A DNA stretch of 64,000 nucleotides from Natronococcus pandeyae (GTDB lineage: Archaea > Halobacteriota > Halobacteria > Halobacteriales > Natrialbaceae), in NCBI RefSeq assembly GCF_008122205.1, contig NZ_PHNJ01000001.1, positions 62,001-126,000 of the forward strand, written 5' to 3'. A program made the position numbers and the translations under genes. The notes under the pieces were generated by a model that saw nothing but the letters and a program-made list of their open reading frames with translations, was not told the DNA's origin and ran no database searches. The stretch's first letter is position 1. Every line of letters begins with the position of its first letter. Positions 50,420 to 57,736 of this stretch are shown one piece after another.

Positions 50420-51736
50420 TCAGTTCTCTGCTGTCCCGTACTGTTCTCGGACCAGGTGAGCGACACCTCGTTCCTCGAGGACGTCCATCGGTGCGAGCAT
50501 GTCCAGTTGCACTACGCCGGGGAGGCGACCGATCTGGACGCCGCCGGTGAACGTACACCGCGAGCGAATCTCGCCCTCGCTCATGTCGAGTAGCTTGCCG
50601 GCCCGGTCGAAGGCGTTCTCGGTCGCGTCGTTGATCGTCGCGCCAGTGCCGATCACCTGAATCGGCCCCATTTCGTCGAGCAGGTCGACGCCGTGTTCGT
50701 CCGCAAGTTCGCGGCCCGCCTCGAGTTCCTCGTCGCTGTATGGTTTGCTGATAAACGGCAGGTCCTCCTCGTTGGGCAGGAGGATCGGACCGTCGATCTC
50801 GAATCCCTCGATGACCTCGACGTCCATCGTCACGGTCCCGCTGACGTCGGTCGTGTGCAGGGAGAGTTCGCCGTCGCCCTGGTTGGCGTGGAGGTCGCCG
50901 ACGTAGACGCCCGCGCCGTCGACTTTGACGGGACAGATGAGCGTTGCGCCGGCCCGGACCTCGGGGATATCCATGTGACCGTCGGTGCGTTCCTCGAGTT
51001 CCTCCGCCGAGTCGAGCCCCCAGTCGTGATCGGTGTCGAGCAGGAACTGGCCGAAGTCGCCCGCGTTGTGCGAGTCCGGGATCTCGATGGCCGGCGTCGT
51101 CCCGACGTTGCCGATAAAGGGGCGCAGGCGGCCGAGCGTGCCGGGCATCTCCGAGGGCGCGTACAGCAAGATCGGATGCTGTCGCGAGTTTTCGGGGATG
51201 TCCATCAGTTCTGTGGCGTCTTCCGCGAGTTCGTGGGCCCCCTCCTCGTCCATCGTGAGTCCGACGGTGTGATCCTCGTCGAAGGCGACGGTGTAGCCGT
51301 ACTCGAATCCGAACGAGGAAGCGTTCGCGCCACACTCCGCACAGCGGATCGCCTCCTCCCCGGTCCCCTCGACGACCGACTCGGGCCACTCGGTCCCGCA
51401 GTCGGGACAGCGGTGGTCGACGAACGGGTCGTCGCCGAACGCCTCCGTCCGCTCGCGCATCGATCCCGTACTCGTCGCGAGCGAGGTGACCTCGACGTCC
51501 CTGATCTTCAGCGCGACGGCGTCGCCGACCTCGGCGTTCTCGACGCGGATCGGCCGAGTGACCTCGTGTCCGCCGCGGAACTCCGGTGTGATCATCGGGC
51601 CCCAGCAGCCCGGCGGCGTGTACGTCTCGATCCGTCCGCCGTCGGCGACGGTCCCCGCCCACTCCTGCTCGGGACCGACGAGTCCGAGCGTATACCGGTC
51701 GACGGACAGTTCCTGTTGGACTTCTCGTTGAGCCAT
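50420..51736 (-). CDS. acetamidase/formamidase with inserted zinc ribbon
   Basis: A 438-residue member of the acetamidase/formamidase (FmdA_AmdA) family, releasing ammonia from short-chain amides. CWGPMITPEFRGG (44-56), PVKVDGAGVYVGDLHANQGDGELS (in parts) and VIGTGATINDATENAF are family blocks. A zinc ribbon is inserted at 110-135 (CPDC...CAEC), unlike the bacterial enzymes. ATG at 51736 (MAQREV) is chosen because upstream 24 residues lack conservation. Confidence 0.9.
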   Translation of the reverse strand: MAQREVQQELSVDRYTLGLVGPEQEWAGTVADGGRIETYTPPGCWGPMITPEFRGGHEVTRPIRVENAEVGDAVALKIRDVEVTSLATSTGSMRERTEAFGDDPFVDHRCPDCGTEWPESVVEGTGEEAIRCAECGANASSFGFEYGYTVAFDEDHTVGLTMDEEGAHELAEDATELMDIPENSRQHPILLYAPSEMPGTLGRLRPFIGNVGTTPAIEIPDSHNAGDFGQFLLDTDHDWGLDSAEELEERTDGHMDIPEVRAGATLICPVKVDGAGVYVGDLHANQGDGELSLHTTDVSGTVTMDVEVIEGFEIDGPILLPNEEDLPFISKPYSDEELEAGRELADEHGVDLLDEMGPIQVIGTGATINDATENAFDRAGKLLDMSEGEIRSRCTFTGGVQIGRLPGVVQLDMLAPMDVLEERGVAHLVREQYGTAEN

Positions 51737-51961
51737 TGTGTGATATAATACCACGCAAGACGTGATAAACCGTGTAGTGGCACGCGTGTCAGTTTCGGTC
51801 GTCGCCACGTTTGCGGACGTGATTCGACGCGAAGATCTCTGTGTCGGCCGACTTAGCTTTCCGACGACTCGAGGCGTTGTTCACCGAGGGCGAAGGTGGC
51901 CGCTAGCAGCCTTGCATCTGAGGGCCAAACCCCAAAACCGGTCACCGCCGAACGGCCACCT

Positions 51962-52369
51962 ATGCAGGAAGACGAATTTTACAAACTCGCACAGGAGGCG
52001 AGCCACCTCGATACGATCGACCGCGCGCAGGTCGCGAGCGAGGCCGTCCTCGAGACGCTCGGCGAGACGCTGACCGGCGGCGAAGCCGAGGACGTGGCGA
52101 GCCAGCTCCCACCCGAACTGGCGAGCGTCATCGAGGACGCCGACCACGACGGCGCCGGCTACGACCGCAGCGAGTTCGTCGACCGGGTCGGCGAACACCT
52201 CCAGGGAACCGACGTCGAGCCGGACGACGCCGAACGGTACGCCGACGGCGTCACCGACGCGATCACGGTCGCTCTGACGGAGGGCGAACTCGAGGACCTG
52301 AAGGCACAGCTCGACGACGGGCTTCATCCCCTGTTCGAGGACGTCGCGGTCGATCAGGAGAACGTATAG
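51962..52369 (+). CDS. DUF2267 protein
   Basis: A 135-residue all-helical soluble protein of the DUF2267 family. EASHLDTIDRAQVASEAVLETLGETLTGGEAEDVASQLPPEL (in parts) is the first helical repeat and EFVDRVGEHLQ...DAERYADGVTDAITVALTEGELEDLKAQLDDGLHPLF the second. Function unknown; such proteins are often stress-linked. ATG at 51962 (MQEDEFYKLA). The gene end overlaps a GAACGTATAG repeat. Confidence 0.85.
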   Translation: MQEDEFYKLAQEASHLDTIDRAQVASEAVLETLGETLTGGEAEDVASQLPPELASVIEDADHDGAGYDRSEFVDRVGEHLQGTDVEPDDAERYADGVTDAITVALTEGELEDLKAQLDDGLHPLFEDVAVDQENV

Positions 52370-52405
52370 GGCTCTTGAATCGCCGAAGGTGAACGTATAG
52401 AGGGT

Positions 52406-52429
52406 TCGAACTGCCGGGATCGAACCGAC
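52406..52429 (-). other. tRNA 3'-end-like fragment
   Basis: On the minus strand the sequence folds as a T-arm: GTCGG-TTCGATC-CCGGC (52413-52429) followed by the seven bases AGTTCGA (52406-52412) where an acceptor strand would be. No matching 5' half is found upstream within 100 nt. It may be a copy of a tRNA end left by an integrating element, or chance. Confidence 0.35.
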
Positions 52430-52555
52430 ATCCCTGGATCGCGATTCCGTTTTTTTGGCCCCCGTCCGAACGGCGGCACGACGAGCGACGCAGCGAATGG
52501 CCGATACCGCCGCAACAGGTTCGTTCAAGTGGCTGACGCACTACTTCGGTTAGCA

Positions 52556-52717
52556 ATGAGCGATTCGACCGACGAGGACGCCCCCGAGTGCCGAGCGTGT
52601 GGCGACCCGGTAACCGAGGGTGACGGGCGACGGATCCAAAGTATCGTAAAAAACGGCGAGGCGATTCACTACCAGTTCTGCAGTCCGGCGTGTCTCGAGT
52701 CCGGCGAGCGGACGTAA
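52556..52717 (+). CDS. small zinc-ribbon protein
   Basis: A 53-residue protein with two cysteine pairs, CRACG near 15 and FCSPAC near 42, the four-ligand zinc site of a treble-clef or TRASH/MYM-type ribbon (GDPVTEGDGRRIQSIVKNGEAIHYQFCSPAC, in parts). Such haloarchaeal mini-proteins are often DUF7576-type. ATG 52556 is in GTTAGCAATGAG. It converges with purU with a 4-nt gap. Confidence 0.7.
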   Translation: MSDSTDEDAPECRACGDPVTEGDGRRIQSIVKNGEAIHYQFCSPACLESGERT

Positions 52718-52721
52718 CGCG

Positions 52722-53732
52722 TCAGTTCGCCGGCGTCTCGGATTCCGCTTCTCGCTCCGACTCGTCTGCGTCTTCCGTTTCGCGCTGAGCGTCCGCAACG
52801 GCGCTACCGATCCCATCGACCGGTCGGTCCGGCGTGATCTCGTCCATCTCTCCCGGCAGTCCGAGCTGGTAGCTGTCACCGTTCTCGCGGACGCTCGTCC
52901 GGCCGCGGTGGACCGAGACGTCGCCGTTCAGGTGGAGCCGAACCGCCTCGAGCAGCGCGTCGGCCTCGAGTGGCTGACCGCGACGTTTCATCTCCGCGAG
53001 TTCGGCGTCGTCGGGGACGTCGAACGCACGCTGGGTGATGATCGGCCCCTGGTCTAAGTCCGTCGTGACGTAGTGTGCCGTGACACCCGCCACGCGAACG
53101 CCCTCCTCGATGGCCTGTCGATAGGCCTCGGCGCCGGGGAACGCCGGCAGCAGCGAGGGGTGGACGTTGATGATGCGGTCCTCGTACCGGAAGACCACGT
53201 TCGGAGAAAGAATACGCATGTAGCGCGCGAGGACGATCAGGTCGGCGTCGTACTCGGCGAGGAGTTCGAGGAGCCGTTCCTCGTTCTGCTGGCCCTTCTC
53301 GTCGCCGATGTCGTGGAACGGGACGTCGTAGTGCTCCGCCAGCGGCTGGAGGTCGTCGTGGTTGCCGATGACCACGCCGATGTCAGCGCCGAGTTCGTCG
53401 TTCGCCCAGGCCTCGAACAGCGCCTCGAGACAGTGGCTCTCCTTGGTGCCGAGGACGGCGATCTGCTGGGTCTCGCGGTCGGCCGGAAACCGAACCTGAA
53501 CGTCGAGGCCGAGATCCTCGCCGAGTTCGTGGAGGTCCTCCCGGAGCGTTGCCTCGGTACAGACCATCTCCGCGGTGTCGACGGCGAGATACATCCGGAA
53601 GACGCCGTCGCGGACCGCCTGGTCGAGGTCCTCGATGTTGGCTCCGCGCTCGAACAGGAGGCTGGTCACGCGAGCAACCAGTCCGGTGTCGTCGTCTCCG
53701 ATTACGGTGATTTCGGTTACGTCGGTCGTCAT
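52722..53732 (-). CDS. purU: formyltetrahydrofolate deformylase
   Basis: A 336-residue enzyme hydrolysing 10-formyl-THF to formate and THF, supplying formate to PurT-type purine synthesis and balancing folate. Residues 5-80 are an ACT domain (VIGDDDTGLVARVTSLLFERGANIEDLDQ, in parts). The formyltransferase core has the catalytic Asn-His-Asp: NVHPSLLPAFPG and VTTDLDQGPI. A long acidic C-terminal tail (about 290-336) is unusual. ATG 53732 (MTTDVTE); an extra three residues upstream possible. Confidence 0.9.
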   Translation of the reverse strand: MTTDVTEITVIGDDDTGLVARVTSLLFERGANIEDLDQAVRDGVFRMYLAVDTAEMVCTEATLREDLHELGEDLGLDVQVRFPADRETQQIAVLGTKESHCLEALFEAWANDELGADIGVVIGNHDDLQPLAEHYDVPFHDIGDEKGQQNEERLLELLAEYDADLIVLARYMRILSPNVVFRYEDRIINVHPSLLPAFPGAEAYRQAIEEGVRVAGVTAHYVTTDLDQGPIITQRAFDVPDDAELAEMKRRGQPLEADALLEAVRLHLNGDVSVHRGRTSVRENGDSYQLGLPGEMDEITPDRPVDGIGSAVADAQRETEDADESEREAESETPAN

Positions 53733-53885
53733 CGCAGCCACCTCCGCTCGAGCGAAGATCGATTCATCAGTACTGGTTCCAGTCTATGAGCGGCTAAAAG
53801 TCCTGCTTTCCGCCGATATCCGTTCAAACGATCATTAACTATCTCCCCGTGCAGCCTTAGCAGTGTTTGATAATATTACATCCAG

Positions 53886-53895
53886 TTTTATTAAG
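53886..53895 (+). promoter_or_regulatory. TATA box of the Cys-tailed flavoprotein
   Basis: TTTTATTAAG centred about 30 nt before ATG 53921; leaderless. Confidence 0.5.
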
Positions 53896-53920
53896 TACGT
53901 GGAGCACCCACCGATTCGAT

Positions 53921-55153
53921 ATGAGCGCTTCCGACCTCGAGGTCGCGATCGTCGGCGCCGGACCGGCGGGAATCGGTACCGCAGTCGCACTCGAGCGACT
54001 CGACGTCGACTACGCGATCCTCGAGCGAGACCGAATCGGCGCGTCGTTCCGGGACTGGCCCGACGAGATGCGGCTGCTGACGCCGTCGTTCCCGGCCAAC
54101 GCCTTCGGCGTGCGCGATCTGAACGCCGTCACGATCGACACGTCGCCGGCGCTGGCGCTCGACTGCGAACACCCGACGGGCGACCAGTACGCCGACTACC
54201 TCGAGGCGATCGCCGAGTTTCACGACCTCCCCGTCGAGACGGGCGTCGACGTCGACGCAGTCGTCCCCGCGGCGGAGACCGGGGACGAGGACGACCGCGA
54301 GACCGAGGAGGCCGGATTCACGCTCGAGACGGCGGACGGTCCGATCCGCGCCCGGTACGTCGTCTGGGCGGCGGGACAGTACCAGTACCCCTCGAGCGGG
54401 TCGATCGACGGCGAATCGCACGGCGTCCACGTCGCCGGCGTGGACTCGTGGGCGGCCTACGCCGATCGCGTCTCGAGCGACGAGACCGACGGCAGACCGC
54501 AGGTCGCGGCAGACGGCGCCGGAGCGACGACCGCAGACGCGGCCGACGCCGTGGTCGTTGGCGGTGCCGAAAGCGGGATCGACGCGGCGCTCGGCCTCGC
54601 CGAGGAAGGTCTCTCGGTTACGGTGCTCGACGACGAGGGTACCTGGCAGTTCCGCAGCCCCGACCCCAGCGAGGTGCTCTCGCCGAGAACGAACGAGCGA
54701 CTCGAGGGGGCTCTCGAGGACGGCAAGTCGCTCGATCTCGTTCCCGAGGCGCGCGTGAAGGGGATCGAACGTGATGACCGCGACGCGGAGTACGTCGTAA
54801 CCACCACGGACGACGATCGGTTTCGGTCACGAACGCCCCCGGTTCTCGCGACCGGGTTCGACGGAAGCCTCTCGCTCGTCGAGGACCTGTTCGCGTCCGA
54901 CGGCGAGTTCCCAGAACTGACCGACCGCGACGAGTCCACCGAGACCCCCGGCGTATTCCTCGCCGGCCCCCAGGTCGCTCACAACGGCCAGCAGTTCTGC
55001 TTCATCTACAAGTTCCGTCAGCGGTTCGCCGTCGTCGCCGAGACGATCGGCGAGCGACTCGGTGTCGACACCGACCCGCTCGAGGCCTATCGCGAGAAGC
55101 AGATGGTGCTGGATGATCTCGACTGTTGCGAGCCTGACTACTGCGACTGTTGA
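53921..55153 (+). CDS. FAD/NAD(P)-dependent oxidoreductase with Cys-rich tail
   Basis: A 410-residue flavoprotein. The FAD-binding GAGPAGIGT is at 11-19 and a second dinucleotide motif follows at about 207 (VVVGGAESGIDAAL), the layout of CzcO/YpdA-type monooxygenase-like oxidoreductases. FLAGPQVAHNGQQFCFIYKFRQRFAVVA is a C-terminal family block. The protein ends LDCCEPDYCDC with four cysteines, an unusual tail that may bind metal or act in thiol redox. The substrate is unknown. Its neighbours include CobW and a FeoB-like carrier. ATG 53921. Confidence 0.82.
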   Translation: MSASDLEVAIVGAGPAGIGTAVALERLDVDYAILERDRIGASFRDWPDEMRLLTPSFPANAFGVRDLNAVTIDTSPALALDCEHPTGDQYADYLEAIAEFHDLPVETGVDVDAVVPAAETGDEDDRETEEAGFTLETADGPIRARYVVWAAGQYQYPSSGSIDGESHGVHVAGVDSWAAYADRVSSDETDGRPQVAADGAGATTADAADAVVVGGAESGIDAALGLAEEGLSVTVLDDEGTWQFRSPDPSEVLSPRTNERLEGALEDGKSLDLVPEARVKGIERDDRDAEYVVTTTDDDRFRSRTPPVLATGFDGSLSLVEDLFASDGEFPELTDRDESTETPGVFLAGPQVAHNGQQFCFIYKFRQRFAVVAETIGERLGVDTDPLEAYREKQMVLDDLDCCEPDYCDC

Positions 55154-55263
55154 GCGCCGGCATCGGAAGCAGTCGTTTGGATGGCTGTTCCGTGGAGAGT
55201 GCGAATGGAACACTGCGGAAAATGACCAACATCCACGAGCGAAGCGAGTGGTTCACCGGCGGA

Positions 55264-55280
55264 GTGGGGTGAAACCCCGC
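55264..55280 (+). terminator. terminator-like hairpin after the flavoprotein
   Basis: GTGGGGT GAA ACCCCGC, a 7-bp stem with one G-T pair, 111 nt after the stop. Confidence 0.4.
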
Positions 55281-55306
55281 GACGGCGGCCTTTTGGCATC
55301 AATGGG

Positions 55307-55361
55307 TTTTGCCGGGGGTTGAGGCTGGCGTCTACGACGTCAGCCGACGCCCCCGGTAAAA
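55307..55361 (+). ncRNA. candidate structured RNA hairpin
   Basis: An outer stem TTTTGCCGGGGG (55307-55318) with CCCCCGGTAAAA (55350-55361), 12 bp with one wobble, encloses an inner stem GGCTGGCGTC (55323-55332) with GACGTCAGCC (55336-55345), 10 bp with one wobble and a 3-nt loop. Total 55 nt with very stable predicted folding. No gene frame. It may be a terminator or a small RNA. Confidence 0.4.
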
Positions 55362-55462
55362 GAGGTTGCTGTTCATAACGCGACGTTTCGAGCCAGTCGG
55401 TAGCCGACTCGGATCTCGTCCGCTCTGGACTGAACGCAAAAAACGAAGACCGTCGATCGGCG

Positions 55463-55615
55463 TCAGTGATTCTCGTGAACGTGGCTTCGGAGTCCGTCCG
55501 CGTCGTCGAACGCGTCGTCGCAGACGGCGCAGGTGTTGTGGTGGAGCGCAACGTGTTGGGTGACGCCTGCCGCTGACTGGAACGACTCGTCGCAGGTGGA
55601 ACAGCTGTATGCCAT
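55463..55615 (-). CDS. mini C2H2 zinc-finger protein
   Basis: A 50-residue protein made of two C2H2 zinc fingers. Finger 1 has Cys5, Cys8 and His21 with His25/26 (CSTCDESFQSAAGVTQHVALHH). Finger 2 follows directly (CAVCDDAFDDADGLRSHVHENH), with the C-x2-C-x12-H-x4-H spacing of classic fingers. Haloarchaea encode several such mini-proteins; their targets are unknown, DNA or RNA binding is likely. ATG at 55615, preceded by an AGCAACGCTATGG context. The frame is intact and clearly coding. Confidence 0.8.
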   Translation of the reverse strand: MAYSCSTCDESFQSAAGVTQHVALHHNTCAVCDDAFDDADGLRSHVHENH

Positions 55616-55728
55616 AGCGTTGCTAACTGAAGAGCGCTCACTTAAAAAGAGTTGCTAGTAACTAGGTAACCAGACGGACTACAGTTTAGCAACTGCTCGG
55701 CGATCCATTGCCAACTTCGGGCTTGCGA

Positions 55729-56040
55729 TCAGCATAGTTCTCCCGCTCGACGTCGTAACGACGGATCGATCGTCGTGTTCTCGGCGAGATCCGCGAGCGT
55801 TTCGGTGGCGTTGCACTCGCCCAATCCCTCGAGCGCCCGGCGTCGGAATTCGCCGCGAAGGCCGCTCATTTTGACGAGAAGTGCGAGGTTCGTCCGCTCG
55901 TCGTCGGCAATCAGTCGGTCGATCGCATCGCGTCGGTGCGTGTGCGAAACGTTCGATCTCACTGCGGTCTGGAACTGTGTGGACATGTGTTGATTCGTCG
56001 TGTGGGTGGTCGTCGACCGGTTCGTTCTCGTGGCGTTCAT
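55729..56040 (-). CDS. small HEAT-repeat-like protein
   Basis: A 103-residue protein. The central part RRDAIDRLIADDERTNLALLVKMSGLRGEFRRRALEGLGECNATETLADLAE (in parts) reads as two HEAT-like helical hairpins. Its ATG overlaps the previous gene stop as ATGA (56037-56040), so the long start is supported; a shorter start at 55986 exists. It is the last gene of the CobW operon. Role unknown, probably a protein-binding partner. Confidence 0.65.
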   Translation of the reverse strand: MNATRTNRSTTTHTTNQHMSTQFQTAVRSNVSHTHRRDAIDRLIADDERTNLALLVKMSGLRGEFRRRALEGLGECNATETLADLAENTTIDPSLRRRAGELC

Positions 56041-56252
56041 CTGGCGTCCTCCCTGGAGACGAACGCGCCTTCCATGGCTCTGATCCAGGTGTCGGACATC
56101 GATTCGGCGTCGAGGGCTTCGTAGATCGTGCAGCTATCTGGCCGGTGATCGTTTCGCTCGACGTACGCCTGATAGCACGGCGAGACGTCGCCGTCCTCTG
56201 CCGGCACGTCGGCGAACGGCTCCGACTCGGATTCGAGGTCGCGTTCGGTCAC
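56037..56252 (-). CDS. DUF7511 small protein
   Basis: A 71-residue acidic protein of the haloarchaeal DUF7511 type. The core VERNDHRPDSCTIYEALDAESMSDTWIRAMEGAFVSRED (in parts) matches the family pattern DRCTIYP...STWLSA that I remember. It lies 21 nt after the CobW stop and overlaps the next gene by ATGA, so it is in an operon with a COG0523 GTPase. Its function is unknown. Confident that it is coding. Confidence 0.8.
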   Translation of the reverse strand: MTERDLESESEPFADVPAEDGDVSPCYQAYVERNDHRPDSCTIYEALDAESMSDTWIRAMEGAFVSREDAR

Positions 56253-56273
56253 GGACGATCACTCCGCTGTCGT

Positions 56274-57557
56274 TCAGTCCGCAATGCCGATTTCCTCCTG
56301 GCCGGACCGGGACTCGTCGGCATCCGGCGTGGATCCCTCGTCTTCCTCGTCCTCGTCGGGGAGTTCGAACGTCGGGAACCGGTCCTCGTAGGCCGACCAG
56401 TCGGCCTCGAGTTCCTCGTCGCTGAGCACGCAGTCAGCGAGGTCGGCCCGCAGGGACTCGTGGTCCATTTCGGTGCCGATCAGCACGAACTGGACGCTTC
56501 GGTCGCCCCACCGGTCGTGCCAGTACTCCTCGAGTTCGGGGTTCGCTTCGAGCCGCTCGCTGCGCTCGGGTTCCGGCAGCGCGTCGGTCCACGGGCCGCC
56601 CGGCCCGACGCGGGTCGACTGTCCCGCGACGTTGAGCGTGATCGCCTCCTCGCCGCGACCGGCGAGCCAGAAGTGCCCCTTCGCGCGGACGACCGCGTCG
56701 GGAAACTCGTCGAGCAACTCGGCGAACCGCTCCGGGTGGAGCGGCCGCCGGGACTCGAAGACGAACGAGGTGACGCCGTGTTCCTCCTCGGCGGACTCGT
56801 GTGGCTCCTGCAGTTCTCGGATCCAGCCAGCGGATCGGCGCGCCTCCTCGAAGTCGAACCGGTCCGCGCTGACGATCAGGTCGGGATCGACGCGGCCGTG
56901 TTCCGTCCGGAGGATCTCCGCTCGCGGCTGCAGCACCTCGAGCGTCGACTCTACCTGATCGAGGGTCGCCTCGTCGACCAGGTCGCACTTGTTCAACAGG
57001 AGGACGTCGCAGAACTCGACCTGTTCGACCAGCAGGTCGCCGAGGTGTTTCTCGGTGCCGTCGTCGTCCAGGATCTCGTCGGAGCGCATCGCCTCCCGGA
57101 ACTGGTGGGCGTCGACGACGGTCACCGTCGTATCGAGGTGACAGTCCTCGAGCGGCTCGATACCGGTCTCCTCGTAGAACTCGGTCGGCTCGAGGTCTCC
57201 CTGGTCGAAGCCGAGCGTCAGCGTCTGGGCGACGGGGAGGGGCTCCGCGACGCCCGTCGACTCGACGACGATTCCGTCGAACTCGCGCTCGCGGGCGAGA
57301 CCGTCGATCGCCTCGAGCAGGTCGCCGCGAAGCTCACAGCAGATACAGCCGTTCGAGAGTTCGATCAACTCCTCGTCCTCGTCGGCGATGTCCGACGATT
57401 CGGCGACGTGTTCGGCGTCGACGTTGACCTCGCCCATGTCGTTGACGAGGACGGCGAGCCGATCGTCGCTCTCGTGTAGGACGTGGTTCAGAACGGTCGT
57501 CTTGCCGGCGCCGAGCGTTCCGGACAGTACCGTGACTGGGATCGAGCTGTCGGGCAT
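56274..57557 (-). CDS. CobW/COG0523 metal-chaperone GTPase
   Basis: A 427-residue G3E GTPase. The P-loop GTLGAGKTT is at 13-21, the metal-binding CxCC motif is CICC at 71-74, Walker B region VVESTGVAEPLPV (98-109), and the guanine motif NKCD at 189-192. The C-terminal CobW_C domain starts near 270. Such proteins deliver zinc or other metals to client enzymes. Sits divergently from a FeoB-like transporter and is followed by two small genes. ATG at 57557 (MPDSSIPV). Confidence 0.92.
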   Translation of the reverse strand: MPDSSIPVTVLSGTLGAGKTTVLNHVLHESDDRLAVLVNDMGEVNVDAEHVAESSDIADEDEELIELSNGCICCELRGDLLEAIDGLAREREFDGIVVESTGVAEPLPVAQTLTLGFDQGDLEPTEFYEETGIEPLEDCHLDTTVTVVDAHQFREAMRSDEILDDDGTEKHLGDLLVEQVEFCDVLLLNKCDLVDEATLDQVESTLEVLQPRAEILRTEHGRVDPDLIVSADRFDFEEARRSAGWIRELQEPHESAEEEHGVTSFVFESRRPLHPERFAELLDEFPDAVVRAKGHFWLAGRGEEAITLNVAGQSTRVGPGGPWTDALPEPERSERLEANPELEEYWHDRWGDRSVQFVLIGTEMDHESLRADLADCVLSDEELEADWSAYEDRFPTFELPDEDEEDEGSTPDADESRSGQEEIGIAD

Positions 57558-57646
57558 CTAGTTAGCAATACGAACTCGAATCTAATAGTAGTTATTATCT
57601 CAGTCGATAGTATTATTAACTCGGCACGGCGAGTGCCGAGCCAGAG
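57558..57646. promoter_or_regulatory. divergent control region cobW / feoB-like
   Basis: AT-rich spacer with TATTATTAAC at 57611-57620 (plus-strand TATA) and AATAGTAGTTATTATC around 57580-57597 that could serve the minus-strand gene. A palindrome lies at 57620-57640. Confidence 0.5.
57620..57640. promoter_or_regulatory. candidate operator, 8-bp inverted repeat
   Basis: CTCGGCAC GGCGA GTGCCGAG, perfect and placed between the TATA element at 57611-57620 and the predicted start at 57647, so a bound repressor would block transcription. A metal-responsive regulator (DtxR, MntR or similar) would be a natural partner, by inference only. Confidence 0.45.
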
Positions 57647-57736
57647 ATGCACTACCTGCGTCGCGCCGCTATCGCGACAGCCCGTCGATTCGGTGCTGCA
57701 GCGTTGCCGACGACCGATCTCAGGGGAATCGAATGA
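57647..57736 (+). CDS. leader mini-ORF overlapping the FeoB-like start
   Basis: A 29-codon frame (MHYLRRAAIATARRFGAAAL, then PTTDLRGIE) ending in ATGA overlap with the transporter ATG (57733). Its ATG is about 30 nt after the TATA element, so the message begins there. It has a basic amphipathic character, unlike an acidic haloarchaeal protein. Confidence 0.45.
   Translation: MHYLRRAAIATARRFGAAALPTTDLRGIE

Larger units (their letters stand above)
55154..55462. other. intergenic region with two strong hairpins
   Basis: 309 bases with no gene. It holds a likely terminator at 55264-55280 and a large two-part hairpin at 55307-55361. Confidence 0.55.

Noticed and set aside
52380-52470. A complete tRNA gene on the minus strand
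   Set aside because: Only the T-arm and 3' bases are present; no D-arm, anticodon arm with U33, or 5' acceptor strand pairs with it.
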